Shown: one piece after another, positions 49,926-58,370 of the stretch | Position numbering within the stretch: position 1 is the stretch's first letter | Layout of the letters: every line of letters begins with the position of its first letter | Assembly: GCF_004116405.1 (NCBI RefSeq) | Contig: NZ_SDIC01000010.1 | Location: 62,001-126,000, forward strand | Direction: 5' to 3' | DNA from: Halegenticoccus tardaugens | Lineage (GTDB): Archaea; Halobacteriota; Halobacteria; Halobacteriales; Haloferacaceae | DNA length: 64,000 nucleotides | Position numbers and translations under genes: made by a program | Notes under the pieces: model-generated | Seen by the model: the letters and a program-made list of their open reading frames with translations, nothing else | Database searches by the model: none | Told to the model about the DNA's origin: nothing

Positions 49926-51062
49926 ATGACGGTCACACCTATGAGCAAGACGAGCACGCCCGACGGGGTCGCGGAATCGACGAGCGAAGAGTACAGGATA
50001 CGGGAGTTCCGGCGGGGCGACGAGGCCGGATTTCTGTCGCTGTTCGGGGCGGTTTTCGGCGACGCGAGCGCGAACTGGTTCGAGTGGAAGTACGTCGACA
50101 ACCCCTACGTCGACCACGTCCCGATCTGCGTCGCAGCGGCCGGGGACGAGATCGTCGGGGCGAACCCGTTTTTCGCGCTCGAACTCGCGTACCGCGGGAA
50201 ACGTCTCCTCGCGCTCCAGCCGGTGGACGCCATGGTCCACCCCGACCACCGACAAAACGGGCTCCTGACGCGCATGACCGAGCACGCGATCGAGCGGTAC
50301 GCGGCGGGCGACCCGGCGCTGTTTTTCAATTTCCCCAACGAGCACGCGAAGCGGGCGTTCGCGAAGCTCGGGTGGGAGACGGTCGGCGAGTTGGCCGCGT
50401 ACTATCGCGTTCAGAACCCGGCGGGGTTGCTCGACGCGGGGCGCGAGGACGCCGTCGGACGCGTCGCGAGGGAACTCGGGACGATCGCGGCGCGGGGCTA
50501 TCTCGGCGCTCGGGACCGCCTTTCCGCGGCTCCGAGCGGCGGCTTGACCGTCAATCGTCACCCGCGAATTCCCGTCTCCGAGTTCGCCGAGCTGTCCCGA
50601 GCGAACGCGCCGGGGGGGCTTCACGCGGTGCGCGACGAGACGTACTACCGGTGGCGGTTCGGCAACCCCGAGTGGGAGTACGACGCGTACACGGCGAGAC
50701 GCGGGGGATCGCCGATCGCGGGGATCGTCGCGGGAACGCGGCGCGACGACGGCGCGACGGTGACGAAGCTAACCGACGTCGCGCCGCTCCCGAAACGGCG
50801 AGCGCACGCGGAGGCGTTCTCGCACCTCCTGTCTCGGATCGTCGAAGACCACGCAGACGCGGACCTGATCGCGGCGGCGGACGGGACGCTCCCGCACGAC
50901 CTGCTGCGACGACATGGGTTCCACCCTAACGACGCGTTTCCGCTGTCGCGGGTCGCGGGTCGGACGACCCTCGTCGCCCGTTCGCTCTCGGACGATCTCA
51001 CCTTCGACCCCGCGGAGCGGTTCAACTGGCAGCTCTCGTTCGGCGAACAGGACACGTGTTGA
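49926..51062 (+). CDS. GNAT-family acetyltransferase-like protein
   Basis: A 378-residue protein with a GNAT fold. It begins YRIREFRRGDEAGFLSLFGAVFG and continues with NWFEWKYVDNPYVD, VHPDHRQNGLLTRM (acetyl-CoA loop) and FFNFPNEHAKRAFAKLGWE. A second GNAT-like half follows, so it resembles the double-domain proteins found in polysaccharide gene groups. It may acetylate a sugar or sugar amine. The start is ATG at 49926 or 49941. It is followed by a broken deacetylase gene on the same strand. Confidence 0.8.
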   Translation: MTVTPMSKTSTPDGVAESTSEEYRIREFRRGDEAGFLSLFGAVFGDASANWFEWKYVDNPYVDHVPICVAAAGDEIVGANPFFALELAYRGKRLLALQPVDAMVHPDHRQNGLLTRMTEHAIERYAAGDPALFFNFPNEHAKRAFAKLGWETVGELAAYYRVQNPAGLLDAGREDAVGRVARELGTIAARGYLGARDRLSAAPSGGLTVNRHPRIPVSEFAELSRANAPGGLHAVRDETYYRWRFGNPEWEYDAYTARRGGSPIAGIVAGTRRDDGATVTKLTDVAPLPKRRAHAEAFSHLLSRIVEDHADADLIAAADGTLPHDLLRRHGFHPNDAFPLSRVAGRTTLVARSLSDDLTFDPAERFNWQLSFGEQDTC

Positions 51063-51109
51063 ACGATGGCGGGACGATCCGCGCCCACCGACGAGCGAGG
51101 TGACTCGCG

Positions 51110-51433
51110 ATGAGCGGCCGTCTCACCCTCAGCCTCGAGATCGAACTCGGCTGGGGGTGCCACGATCTGGGGACGCTCGACCGGCTCAGTCGCGACGGCT
51201 ACGAGGAGACGCGAACCCTCGAGTGGTTGTTGGCGCGCTGCGACGAACTGGAGATCCCGAGCACGAGTAGGGAGGGGTAGTTCACGCGCCCGATCGGGTC
51301 GTTCCTCGAAACGCTCGCCGAGCGGCGGGATCGAGGCGACGTGGAGGTTTTGACGATGAGGGCGCTCAACGAGGCGGTCAGGCGGGAGAACGCGCCGAAA
51401 CCGAGCGAGCCGAAGCAGCTAGCGGGCCGGTGA
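51110..51433 (+). pseudogene. Polysaccharide deacetylase pseudogene with IS-end scar
   Basis: The first 56 codons encode a typical deacetylase start (RLTLSLEIELGWGCHDLGTL) and end at TAG 51278-51280. After the stop, the same frame continues with FTRPIGSFLETLAERRDRG, a typical C-terminal part, to TGA at 51431-51433. The middle, about 200 residues, is missing. At the junction lies GTAGTTCAC (51277-51285), identical to the right end of the TnpB elements in this window. I infer insertion followed by deletion or imprecise excision. Intact deacetylases are at 32060-32947 and 54850-55548. Confidence 0.7.
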
Positions 51434-51495
51434 ACGACCGCGACTCCGGCGTCCGAGAGCGGTAGCGGCACCGGGGTGCACACCGCAGGCGTTAA

Positions 51496-51530
51496 GTCAT
51501 TATCTGGGTAATGGTTATCCCGATAATGAC
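51496..51530 (+). promoter_or_regulatory. Large palindromic operator overlapping the ATPase start
   Basis: GTCATTATC (51496-51504) pairs with GATAATGAC (51522-51530), and the inner bases GGGTAA with TTATCC extend the symmetry around the centre at 51513. The ATG at 51526 is inside the right arm, so a bound regulator would block transcription or translation. The symmetry is directly visible; the role is inferred. Confidence 0.6.
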
Positions 51531-52932
51531 CTTCTACGATCGGGAGGCGGAGCTCGGGGGCCTCAGGGAGGCGTTCGACGCCGACGGGCACGACTTCTTC
51601 GTCGTGTACGGTCGCCGGCGGGTCGGAAAGACGGAGCTGCTCAAGGAATTCTGCCGGGACGAGCCCCACGTGTACTACCTCGCCGCCCAGGAGTCGGAAA
51701 CGCGGCAGCTCGAAAAGTTCGTCGAGGGGGTGGCGAACCACTTCGGGGACCGCACCCCCCGGATCGGCGGCTGGGACGAGGCGTTCGAGTACCTCGGGGA
51801 GAAGGTCGAAACCGGGCGGGTCGTGATCGCGATCGACGAGTTCCCGTACCTCGTCGACGCGAACGAGTCGATCCTGTCGTACCTTCAGGCGTTCGTGGAC
51901 GAGCGCCTCGCCGGAACCGACTCGATGCTCGTCCTGTGCGGGTCGAGCGTCGGCGTCATGGAGTCCGAGGTCCTGGGCCACCGAAGCCCCCTGTACGGGC
52001 GGCGGACCGGGCAGATAGACCTCGAACCGTTCTCGTTCGCCGAGGCGCGGGCCGTGATCCGGTACGACGTCGCCGAAGCCGTCCGATCGTACGCGATCAC
52101 CGGCGGGACGCCGATGTACCTCACCCTGTTCGATTACGGGGACACGCTGGCCGAGAACGTGCTCGAACGGGTGCTCTCGCCGACTGCCGTCCTCTACAGC
52201 GAACCGGAGTTCCTGCTCCGCACCGAACTGCGGAACCCCGCGCGGTACATGAGCATCCTCGAAGCGATCGCGACCGGCCACACCACGCCGAACGAGATCG
52301 CGGGCGCGACCGGGGTCGACTCCGGCCCGCTCTCGAAGTACCTCCAGACGCTCCGTCGCCTCCGACTCGTCGGGCGCGAGGTCCCCGTCACCGCCTCGGC
52401 GAAGAAGTCGAAGCGGTCGGTGTACGAAGTCGCGGACGAGTTCCTCCGCTTTTGGTTCCGGTACGTCGAACCGAACCGCTCCGGAATCGCGGAAGCGCCG
52501 GCGAGGGTTTTCGAGGACACCATCGAGCCCGACCTGCCGAACCACGTCTCTGCGACCTTCGAGACGATCTGTCGGGAGGCCGTGTGGGCCGGCGTGCGGA
52601 GCGGCGACGTCGAACGCTACGCGTCGGTCGGTCGGTGGTGGTACGGCGAGGACGAGATAGACCTAGTCGCGCTATCCCCGAAAAACGACCGCATCCTGTT
52701 CGGCGAGTGCAAGTGGACGGCCGAACCGGTCGGACGCTCTCTCGCGGATGATCTCAGGGACAAAGCGGATCGGGTTCGGTGGGGACCGGCGGATCGGGAC
52801 GAACGTTTCGTTCTCTTTTCGAAGAGCGGGTTCACCGACGGGCTCGCGGCCGACGTCGGCGACGACTGGCGGCTGTTCGACCTCGACGACGTTGAACAGA
52901 TGCTGGGAGCGGAACCGTCGAAAAGCAGCTGA
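51526..52932 (+). CDS. Archaeal AAA ATPase with DUF234 C-terminus
   Basis: A 468-residue protein of the archaeal ATPase family. It has the Walker A motif VYGRRRVGKTELL, Walker B IAIDEFPYLVD, a winged-helix middle (ATGHTTPNEIAGATGVDSGP) and a C-terminal DUF234 nuclease-like region. In that region FGECKWT resembles an E-x-K nuclease core. ATG at 51526 (MTFYDREAEL) matches the usual family start better than ATG at 51511. The family's role is unknown; mobile-element and defence functions have been suggested. It has its own operator-like palindrome and no glycan role is evident. Confidence 0.85.
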   Translation: MTFYDREAELGGLREAFDADGHDFFVVYGRRRVGKTELLKEFCRDEPHVYYLAAQESETRQLEKFVEGVANHFGDRTPRIGGWDEAFEYLGEKVETGRVVIAIDEFPYLVDANESILSYLQAFVDERLAGTDSMLVLCGSSVGVMESEVLGHRSPLYGRRTGQIDLEPFSFAEARAVIRYDVAEAVRSYAITGGTPMYLTLFDYGDTLAENVLERVLSPTAVLYSEPEFLLRTELRNPARYMSILEAIATGHTTPNEIAGATGVDSGPLSKYLQTLRRLRLVGREVPVTASAKKSKRSVYEVADEFLRFWFRYVEPNRSGIAEAPARVFEDTIEPDLPNHVSATFETICREAVWAGVRSGDVERYASVGRWWYGEDEIDLVALSPKNDRILFGECKWTAEPVGRSLADDLRDKADRVRWGPADRDERFVLFSKSGFTDGLAADVGDDWRLFDLDDVEQMLGAEPSKSS

Positions 52933-52948
52933 AAGAAAAATTACGCCG

Positions 52949-54775
52949 TCACCTGTTGCGTTCTGCGTCGACCCGGTAGAGCGAGAATTCATCGTTCGAT
53001 TGGACTTTGTTCAGTCGGCGCTGCTCGTCGAGCGACTGGAACCCGGAGACGGAGTAGGACCTCTCCTTGTACAGAGTTGCCTCGCGCTGCACGTCAGATT
53101 CCGCGACGACGAAGTAGCGGTCCGAGTCGTACTGCGAGGCGACTGAGTGGTTCGAGAAGTTCTCTGGCGTGACGATGTCCGTGCTCGGCGACGGACCGGC
53201 CAGCGTCCGATCCGAGTTGAAGCCGTACGTCGCGTCGGCGTAGCGGTCCGCGGCGCCAGAGACACCTGCGAAGCCGGTGTCACCGGCGCGATGATCGAAG
53301 GCGGTCTGATAGCCGGCCATCTCCTGCTCGGAGACGTGCTGCGTCGTCTTGTAGATGTACGGCGAGGGGAAGACGATCACGAGCGAAAGCGCGAGCAGAC
53401 AGACGAGAACGACGACCGCGACGGTGTTCGCCGCGCCGGAGGAGGTGAGCCTCCTGAGACCGCCGAGGAGCCACCAGAAACCGATCACCCCGAGGATCGT
53501 CGCGAGCACGGACAGAAAGCCGAGCTGACGGAAGGCGAGCGTCGGTGAGCCGGCGTAGTAGGCGACGAACAGGGCCGATAGCGGTACGAACGACAGGCCG
53601 AGGTACGTGACCAGCGCGCGGGTTTCGGTCGAGTCGTCGGCGGAGCCGAACCAGGCCCACAGAACGGCGAGGGCGGCGAGCGCGAAGTACAGCGCGCCGA
53701 CGAGAAACAGCTTCGAGAACAGTACCTCAATGCCGCCACCGAGTTCCGTGAGCGAGACGCCCCGCTGGCTGACCTGCGTCCCGGATCCGCCCCCCGGGAT
53801 GAAGACGTCGGCGAGGACGCCGACGACGGCTCGCTGGAAGCGCTCGCGGGAGACCATCCACGCGGCGAGGAACGATCCGAGTGCGAACGTTTGTGCGCCC
53901 ATGGGTGGATGCGAGCCGATGGTCGAGTCGGCGTTTCGCAGGCGAGCGACGATCTGAACGATCCAGACGGTCCCGAACACCATGAACAGATTCAGCGCCT
54001 GCATCGGGTGAAACAGGACGAGCGCGCCCGCCGTGACGAAAAGCAGCGCGCCGTACGACGAGAACAGCGACCGCGACGCGGCGTCGGCCCGACTGAGATA
54101 CAGGATCAGGGCGAAGATCGGAACCGCGGAGACGAAGATTGCCTGCGTGCTCGGGTGCGGAGTCATGTGGACCGCCACGTGGTTCACCGGCAGGAGCAGC
54201 CACGCCGAGACGGCCGCGAGTACGAACGCACGGTCGTCGCCCGCGAGTTCCCGGACGACGAGCGGAATCAAAAGGAGGAAGACCGCGATCGCGCAGACGA
54301 CGACGAGTAGCAAGGTTCGGTTGAGCGGGCTCCCAGTGACGATGCTGAGGGCGGTGGCCGCCGTGTGAATGCTCGGATAGAAGAGGCTCGCCGGGTCGAC
54401 GACGTTGTCGACGACCGACCGCGCCCATCCGAGGTGGCTGAGCGAGTCGCCGACGCCGACGTACCAGTAGCCGCGCAGGAGCGGCAGCGCGACGACGGTG
54501 ATGATGCCGCCGCCGCCGAGGAACAACGCCGCTCGACGGACCGGTCCGGGCGGCGAGAGGAACGTGCAGATCAATGCGACGACCATCGCGATGCCGACGC
54601 CAACCCACACGAACATCGGCGTGCCGGCGTAGATCGACAGTTCGTACCCGGTCGCGGGTGCACCGCGTGCCAACAGGATCGCGCCGGTGAGCGCGAAGAA
54701 ACCGATCGCCAGCGCGCCTGCGAGCGTTAGTTCGACCGCGTCCGACGGGCGCTGTCTCGCTCGGGAAACACTCAT
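52949..54775 (-). CDS. Polytopic membrane protein, GT-C or polymerase-like
   Basis: A 608-residue protein with about 12-14 membrane segments and a soluble C-terminal domain of about 120 residues (QTAFDHRAGDTGFAGVSGAA ... FSLYRVDAERNR). After the third helix the outer loop has GVGDSLSHLGWARSVVDN, whose acidic pair resembles the catalytic loop of GT-C glycosyltransferases. It could transfer sugars from a lipid carrier or polymerise repeat units. No specific family was recognised. It is preceded by a promoter box and appears to be monocistronic. Confidence 0.7.
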   Translation of the reverse strand: MSVSRARQRPSDAVELTLAGALAIGFFALTGAILLARGAPATGYELSIYAGTPMFVWVGVGIAMVVALICTFLSPPGPVRRAALFLGGGGIITVVALPLLRGYWYVGVGDSLSHLGWARSVVDNVVDPASLFYPSIHTAATALSIVTGSPLNRTLLLVVVCAIAVFLLLIPLVVRELAGDDRAFVLAAVSAWLLLPVNHVAVHMTPHPSTQAIFVSAVPIFALILYLSRADAASRSLFSSYGALLFVTAGALVLFHPMQALNLFMVFGTVWIVQIVARLRNADSTIGSHPPMGAQTFALGSFLAAWMVSRERFQRAVVGVLADVFIPGGGSGTQVSQRGVSLTELGGGIEVLFSKLFLVGALYFALAALAVLWAWFGSADDSTETRALVTYLGLSFVPLSALFVAYYAGSPTLAFRQLGFLSVLATILGVIGFWWLLGGLRRLTSSGAANTVAVVVLVCLLALSLVIVFPSPYIYKTTQHVSEQEMAGYQTAFDHRAGDTGFAGVSGAADRYADATYGFNSDRTLAGPSPSTDIVTPENFSNHSVASQYDSDRYFVVAESDVQREATLYKERSYSVSGFQSLDEQRRLNKVQSNDEFSLYRVDAERNR

Positions 54776-54800
54776 CGATCCGGTGGTCGCCTCCTCGTCC

Positions 54801-54810
54801 TATTGTTATG
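54801..54810 (-). promoter_or_regulatory. CATAACAATA box before the GT-C-like gene
   Basis: Reads CATAACAATA on the minus strand, centred 30 nt before the ATG at 54775. Confidence 0.6.
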
Positions 54811-54849
54811 CGCCACTTTCCCTGGGGGCTACATGCCGCCTTCCCGGGA

Positions 54850-55548
54850 TCACGCGCTCCCCTCTTCAAGGAACTCCGAGGCGAGAAACTCGCGGGTCGC
54901 ATCGAAGCGCTGGCCTTCCTGTTGGCGCAGCCGCGTCTCGAACGAGGCGTCCGTCTCGCCCCACAGTCCCGGGTGCGTCAGGATCTGGGCCTGCGACGGG
55001 ATCCCGTCCGCGAAGGGGTGTTCGGTCCGCCACCGCTGACCGGAGTCGCCCAGATACTCGATCTCGCTGAAAAAGCGCGGCTCGTACGCGCTCGTGACGC
55101 CCTCGAACGAGCGGTCGAGCGTCCAGCTCGGCGGGATGTGAAACGAGATCGCACTGCCCATCGACTCGGTGACGGTGTCGAGCACGGACTGTTCCTCGCG
55201 GATCCGCCGGCGAAGCTCCACGTCGGCGGGTTCGCCGTCCCAGTACTGGTGCGTACTGAAGTGGAGCGCGACGGTGTGACCGAGCGATTCGATCTCGGCG
55301 AGACAGTCGCGGATCTCGCCGAAGTGGACGTTGTAGAAGGGACTCGTGACGAGGACGAAGTACGTCGCGGTCACGTCCCGCTCCGCCTCGATCTCCGCCA
55401 TCCGGCGCGCCTTCTCCGGCGACCAATCGACGTCGTGGCGCAAGATTACTTCGCCATCCAAGAGCGAGCGCTCGTAGCCGGTGAACGACCGGTCGGCGGC
55501 CGTGAGCGAGTCAAGGAGCGCGCCGTACCGTTCGAATGTAAACTCCAT
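54850..55548 (-). CDS. Polysaccharide-deacetylase-like protein
   Basis: A 232-residue protein with a carbohydrate-esterase-4-like start (VILRHDVDWSPEKARRMAEI), a His motif (GHTVALHFSTHQYWDGE) and an end motif ILTHPGLWG. Metal ligands Asp, His and His are present. It is shorter than the protein at 32060-32947. The ATG at 55548 (MEFTFERY) is the start. The upstream part of the longer frame would cross the divergent beta-helix gene promoter. No consensus box was found before it. It may deacetylate an amino sugar in the glycan. Confidence 0.78.
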   Translation of the reverse strand: MEFTFERYGALLDSLTAADRSFTGYERSLLDGEVILRHDVDWSPEKARRMAEIEAERDVTATYFVLVTSPFYNVHFGEIRDCLAEIESLGHTVALHFSTHQYWDGEPADVELRRRIREEQSVLDTVTESMGSAISFHIPPSWTLDRSFEGVTSAYEPRFFSEIEYLGDSGQRWRTEHPFADGIPSQAQILTHPGLWGETDASFETRLRQQEGQRFDATREFLASEFLEEGSA

Positions 55549-55639
55549 TGTGGAAGAGTCGGCGGTCGGATGACTTTGGAATGCGGTGGTTAACGCCTCG
55601 AGGCGATCGAAAGCGGCAGATTTCGGCCCGTAAGAGTCG

Positions 55640-55649
55640 CATAACAAAC
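55640..55649 (+). promoter_or_regulatory. CATAACAAAC box before the beta-helix lipoprotein gene
   Basis: CATAACAAAC is centred 29 nt before the GTG at 55674. The spacing supports GTG at 55674 as a leaderless start. Confidence 0.6.
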
Positions 55650-55673
55650 CGGTCGACGGACCGACAGTGGGCC

Positions 55674-57308
55674 GTGTCGGGGGAGACGTCGAACGGCTCT
55701 CCGGAGCGTCGAAGGCCGCCGTCCACGAGGAGATCGTACCTGAAAGCGGTCGGCGCGGCGCTTGCGAGCGCCGCGCTGGCCGGCTGTGGCGGCTCCCCGA
55801 GCCCGACGGATCCGTCCGATCTGCCGGGGAGTCGGCAGAAGGGAGAGATCCCCCACGCCGACGACTACGACGCCGTCGTCGACGTCGCAGAGGCGGGGGT
55901 CGACGCGACCGGTCGGCGGCCGATCAACCGAACGCTGAACGCGCTCGTCGACGACGACACTCTGCTGTATTTTTCCGAGGGAGCGTACCTGATCGATGCC
56001 CCGTGGGTGCTGCGCGGCCGGAACGTGGGGATGGTCGGCGACGGCGCGACCCTCCGGATGCCGCCCGGGACCGTCGGGCTCTGGATCGCCGCCGACGGCG
56101 TCAGCTCGTTTCGGTTCGATGGGTTCGCCCTCGACAACACGCCCCCGCGCACGGCGGGCCGGGTGCAGGTCGTCTGCGACGGCGGGTGGAACGTCGTCCG
56201 GGACGTAGTCGTCGCGGGACGACAGGACGTCGCCGAGGTCACCACGCGCGCGTTCTCGCTCAAGGTGAGCGGAGCGGGGACGCACCTGTCCCTTTCGAAC
56301 GTCGATATGTCCGCTGGCGCGGTGAACGGAACCGCCGTGTTCGTCAACCCGACGTCGAATCCTGGTTCGCTCGCCTTCCGTGACTGTCGGGTCGTCGACT
56401 GGGGGAACCAGGGATTGTACGCCTCCGCGCACGGCGGGCCGCTCCGGATCGTCGGCGGCGAGTACGCGAACAACGGCCTCTCGCAGATCCGCGTCGGCGG
56501 CGGCGACGCGGACACGCGCGCGATTGTCCGCGACGCGACCGTCCGGGTGGACGACCCCCGTCCCGGGACGGCGAACATGCGAGGTATCTGGCTGAAGGAG
56601 GGCGACGGCACGCTCGTCGAAAACTGCGACGTCCGGATCACAGATCTCACGGGGACGACGAGTTCCGGTGGGATCGTCGTCGGGGGCGAACACGGACGCA
56701 CGACGGTCCGCGACACGACGGTTCGGATCGACGCGCCAACGTACGGGGTCAAGGTGCGTCGGCCGAAGGCGGGCGACTTCTATGCGCCTAGCCTCACGCG
56801 CCGGCCGGGGGCGTGGGACGTGACGCTCGAAGACGTGCGGGTTGTCGGCGACGCCACCGGAAGCGCCGCAATCGAACTCATCGGACGGGGAGAGAGCGCG
56901 TTCCGGAACGTGGAGATCCGCCAGCGCGGGCGCGACCGCGACGGAATCGCGGTGAGCGACTCGCTGGAGACGACGGTGACGGGCCTCGCCGCCGAGACGG
57001 GTCGGTACCCCCTCCTCGTCGGCGTGCGGTCGAGACAAGATGCGTGCGCCGTCACCCTCAAAGCGGTGGAGAAGCTCTCGACGGATCACGAGGTGCGGGA
57101 GCTGCGGCCCTTTCTCCCGGGCGCATCCCCACCGTTCTGTCTGGACAGCGATCTCCTCGGCGACTGGGACGGGGCGGCGGCGCTCGCGATAACCGGGGTG
57201 ACCGAGTACGGCCTCGAAGGCGAGGTCGTCTACGAGGATCCGAGAGACGCGGAGCCGACGCGGGGCAGGGCCGCCGCGAACGGGGAACGTGGCGGGCCGG
57301 AATCATAG
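55674..57308 (+). CDS. TAT-exported beta-helix lipoprotein
   Basis: A 544-residue protein. The signal has the twin-arginine motif RRSYLKAVG at about residue 19 and a lipobox-like LAGC about 15 residues later, so it is probably exported folded and lipid-anchored. The mature part is a right-handed parallel beta-helix of the pectate-lyase type (repeats with GGEYANNGLSQIRVGGGDAD and MRGIWLKEGDGTLVENCDV). The fold is used by polysaccharide lyases, hydrolases and epimerases, and no catalytic motif could be assigned. The GTG at 55674 fits the promoter spacing. It shares its fold with the protein at 60265. Confidence 0.8.
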   Translation: MSGETSNGSPERRRPPSTRRSYLKAVGAALASAALAGCGGSPSPTDPSDLPGSRQKGEIPHADDYDAVVDVAEAGVDATGRRPINRTLNALVDDDTLLYFSEGAYLIDAPWVLRGRNVGMVGDGATLRMPPGTVGLWIAADGVSSFRFDGFALDNTPPRTAGRVQVVCDGGWNVVRDVVVAGRQDVAEVTTRAFSLKVSGAGTHLSLSNVDMSAGAVNGTAVFVNPTSNPGSLAFRDCRVVDWGNQGLYASAHGGPLRIVGGEYANNGLSQIRVGGGDADTRAIVRDATVRVDDPRPGTANMRGIWLKEGDGTLVENCDVRITDLTGTTSSGGIVVGGEHGRTTVRDTTVRIDAPTYGVKVRRPKAGDFYAPSLTRRPGAWDVTLEDVRVVGDATGSAAIELIGRGESAFRNVEIRQRGRDRDGIAVSDSLETTVTGLAAETGRYPLLVGVRSRQDACAVTLKAVEKLSTDHEVRELRPFLPGASPPFCLDSDLLGDWDGAAALAITGVTEYGLEGEVVYEDPRDAEPTRGRAAANGERGGPES

Positions 57309-57321
57309 CCGACGGACGCGA

Positions 57322-58368
57322 TCACCGGAGGAACCGCTTGTACACTTCCGCGACCATCCGCATCCCGACCGAGCGACGGCCGAGGCTGTAGTACTGCGCC
57401 ACCGTGGGCGAGAACTTCGCCTTGTAGCTGCAGAGGCGCTCGTTGTTCGCGCCGACAAGGTTGTAGCAGTCGTAGCCGGCGTCCATCGCGTCGGTCATGA
57501 TCCGCCAATCGATCAGGTCGTTGACGGGAACGTCGCTGTCGGTCTTCGCGCCGCCCTGCCAGCGGTGGACCGTGTCACCGTACGCAAGCGTCACCATGCC
57601 GCCGACGAACTCACCGTCGACGCGGCAGACGTACGGTCGGACCTGTCCGTCGGGCAACCGCTCGTAGAGGTCGACGACGAACGCCGGCGTGACCGAGTAC
57701 GACTCGCCCTGCTCCTCGTGACGATTTCGGACCTGCGCGATGATGCGCTCGATGCCGCGCGGGCCCACCTCCTCGATCTCGTAGCGGTCCTCGTCGGTTC
57801 GGATGTTCCGGCGGGCGTCGCTCGAAAAGGACGCGAGCAGTTCCTCCCTGGTCGGCGTCAGGTCGACGTGGTAGGTGTACCGCGGCGTGAGTTCGAATCC
57901 GTTCCACTTGAACGGGCGGGGATCGGTGTACGTGCACGCGCTTCTGACATTCGTGTACGCTGGATCGTACGCGTCGTCGAGCCACTCCAGCGCTGCGCCG
58001 ATGAACCGGCGGTGGCGCTTCTCCTGGCGGCGCTGTTTGAGCCCCTCGAAGTTGAGCAGCGCGGGGCCGAGGTATGAAACCCACAGGTTCGGTGGCGGCG
58101 AGAACGCGGCGTTCACCCGCGCCTTCGACCGGGTAAAGAGTGGAAAGATGCCGACGGATTCCTGCCCCTTGAATCCGACGAGCGGGTGGAGCATCGTCCC
58201 GGAGTGGTCCGCCTGGACGCGCAGCGCTTCGAGCTGGTGGTACACCGTTCCGTGCGGCGACCGCTCCACGTTCTTGTCCCACGATTCGAGTTGCTCGTCG
58301 GTCGCGGGACCGACTCGGATGCCATGCCTCTCGACCGTCTCGTGCGAAAGTCGCTCCTTTTGTGCCAT
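57322..58368 (-). CDS. FemAB/GNAT-fold transferase
   Basis: A 348-residue paralogue of 33037-34050. It carries the same landmarks: PHGTVYHQLEALRVQADHSG, AAFSPPPNLWVSYLGPAL, SFSSDARRNIRTDED and YNLVGANNERLCSYKAKFS. It probably transfers an acyl or amino-acyl group to a glycan sugar. The ATG at 58368 starts 2 nt after the phosphodiesterase-like gene's stop. The two genes form one operon from the box at 60031, in the reverse order of the pair at 33037-35684. Confidence 0.75.
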   Translation of the reverse strand: MAQKERLSHETVERHGIRVGPATDEQLESWDKNVERSPHGTVYHQLEALRVQADHSGTMLHPLVGFKGQESVGIFPLFTRSKARVNAAFSPPPNLWVSYLGPALLNFEGLKQRRQEKRHRRFIGAALEWLDDAYDPAYTNVRSACTYTDPRPFKWNGFELTPRYTYHVDLTPTREELLASFSSDARRNIRTDEDRYEIEEVGPRGIERIIAQVRNRHEEQGESYSVTPAFVVDLYERLPDGQVRPYVCRVDGEFVGGMVTLAYGDTVHRWQGGAKTDSDVPVNDLIDWRIMTDAMDAGYDCYNLVGANNERLCSYKAKFSPTVAQYYSLGRRSVGMRMVAEVYKRFLR

Positions 58369-58370
58369 AG

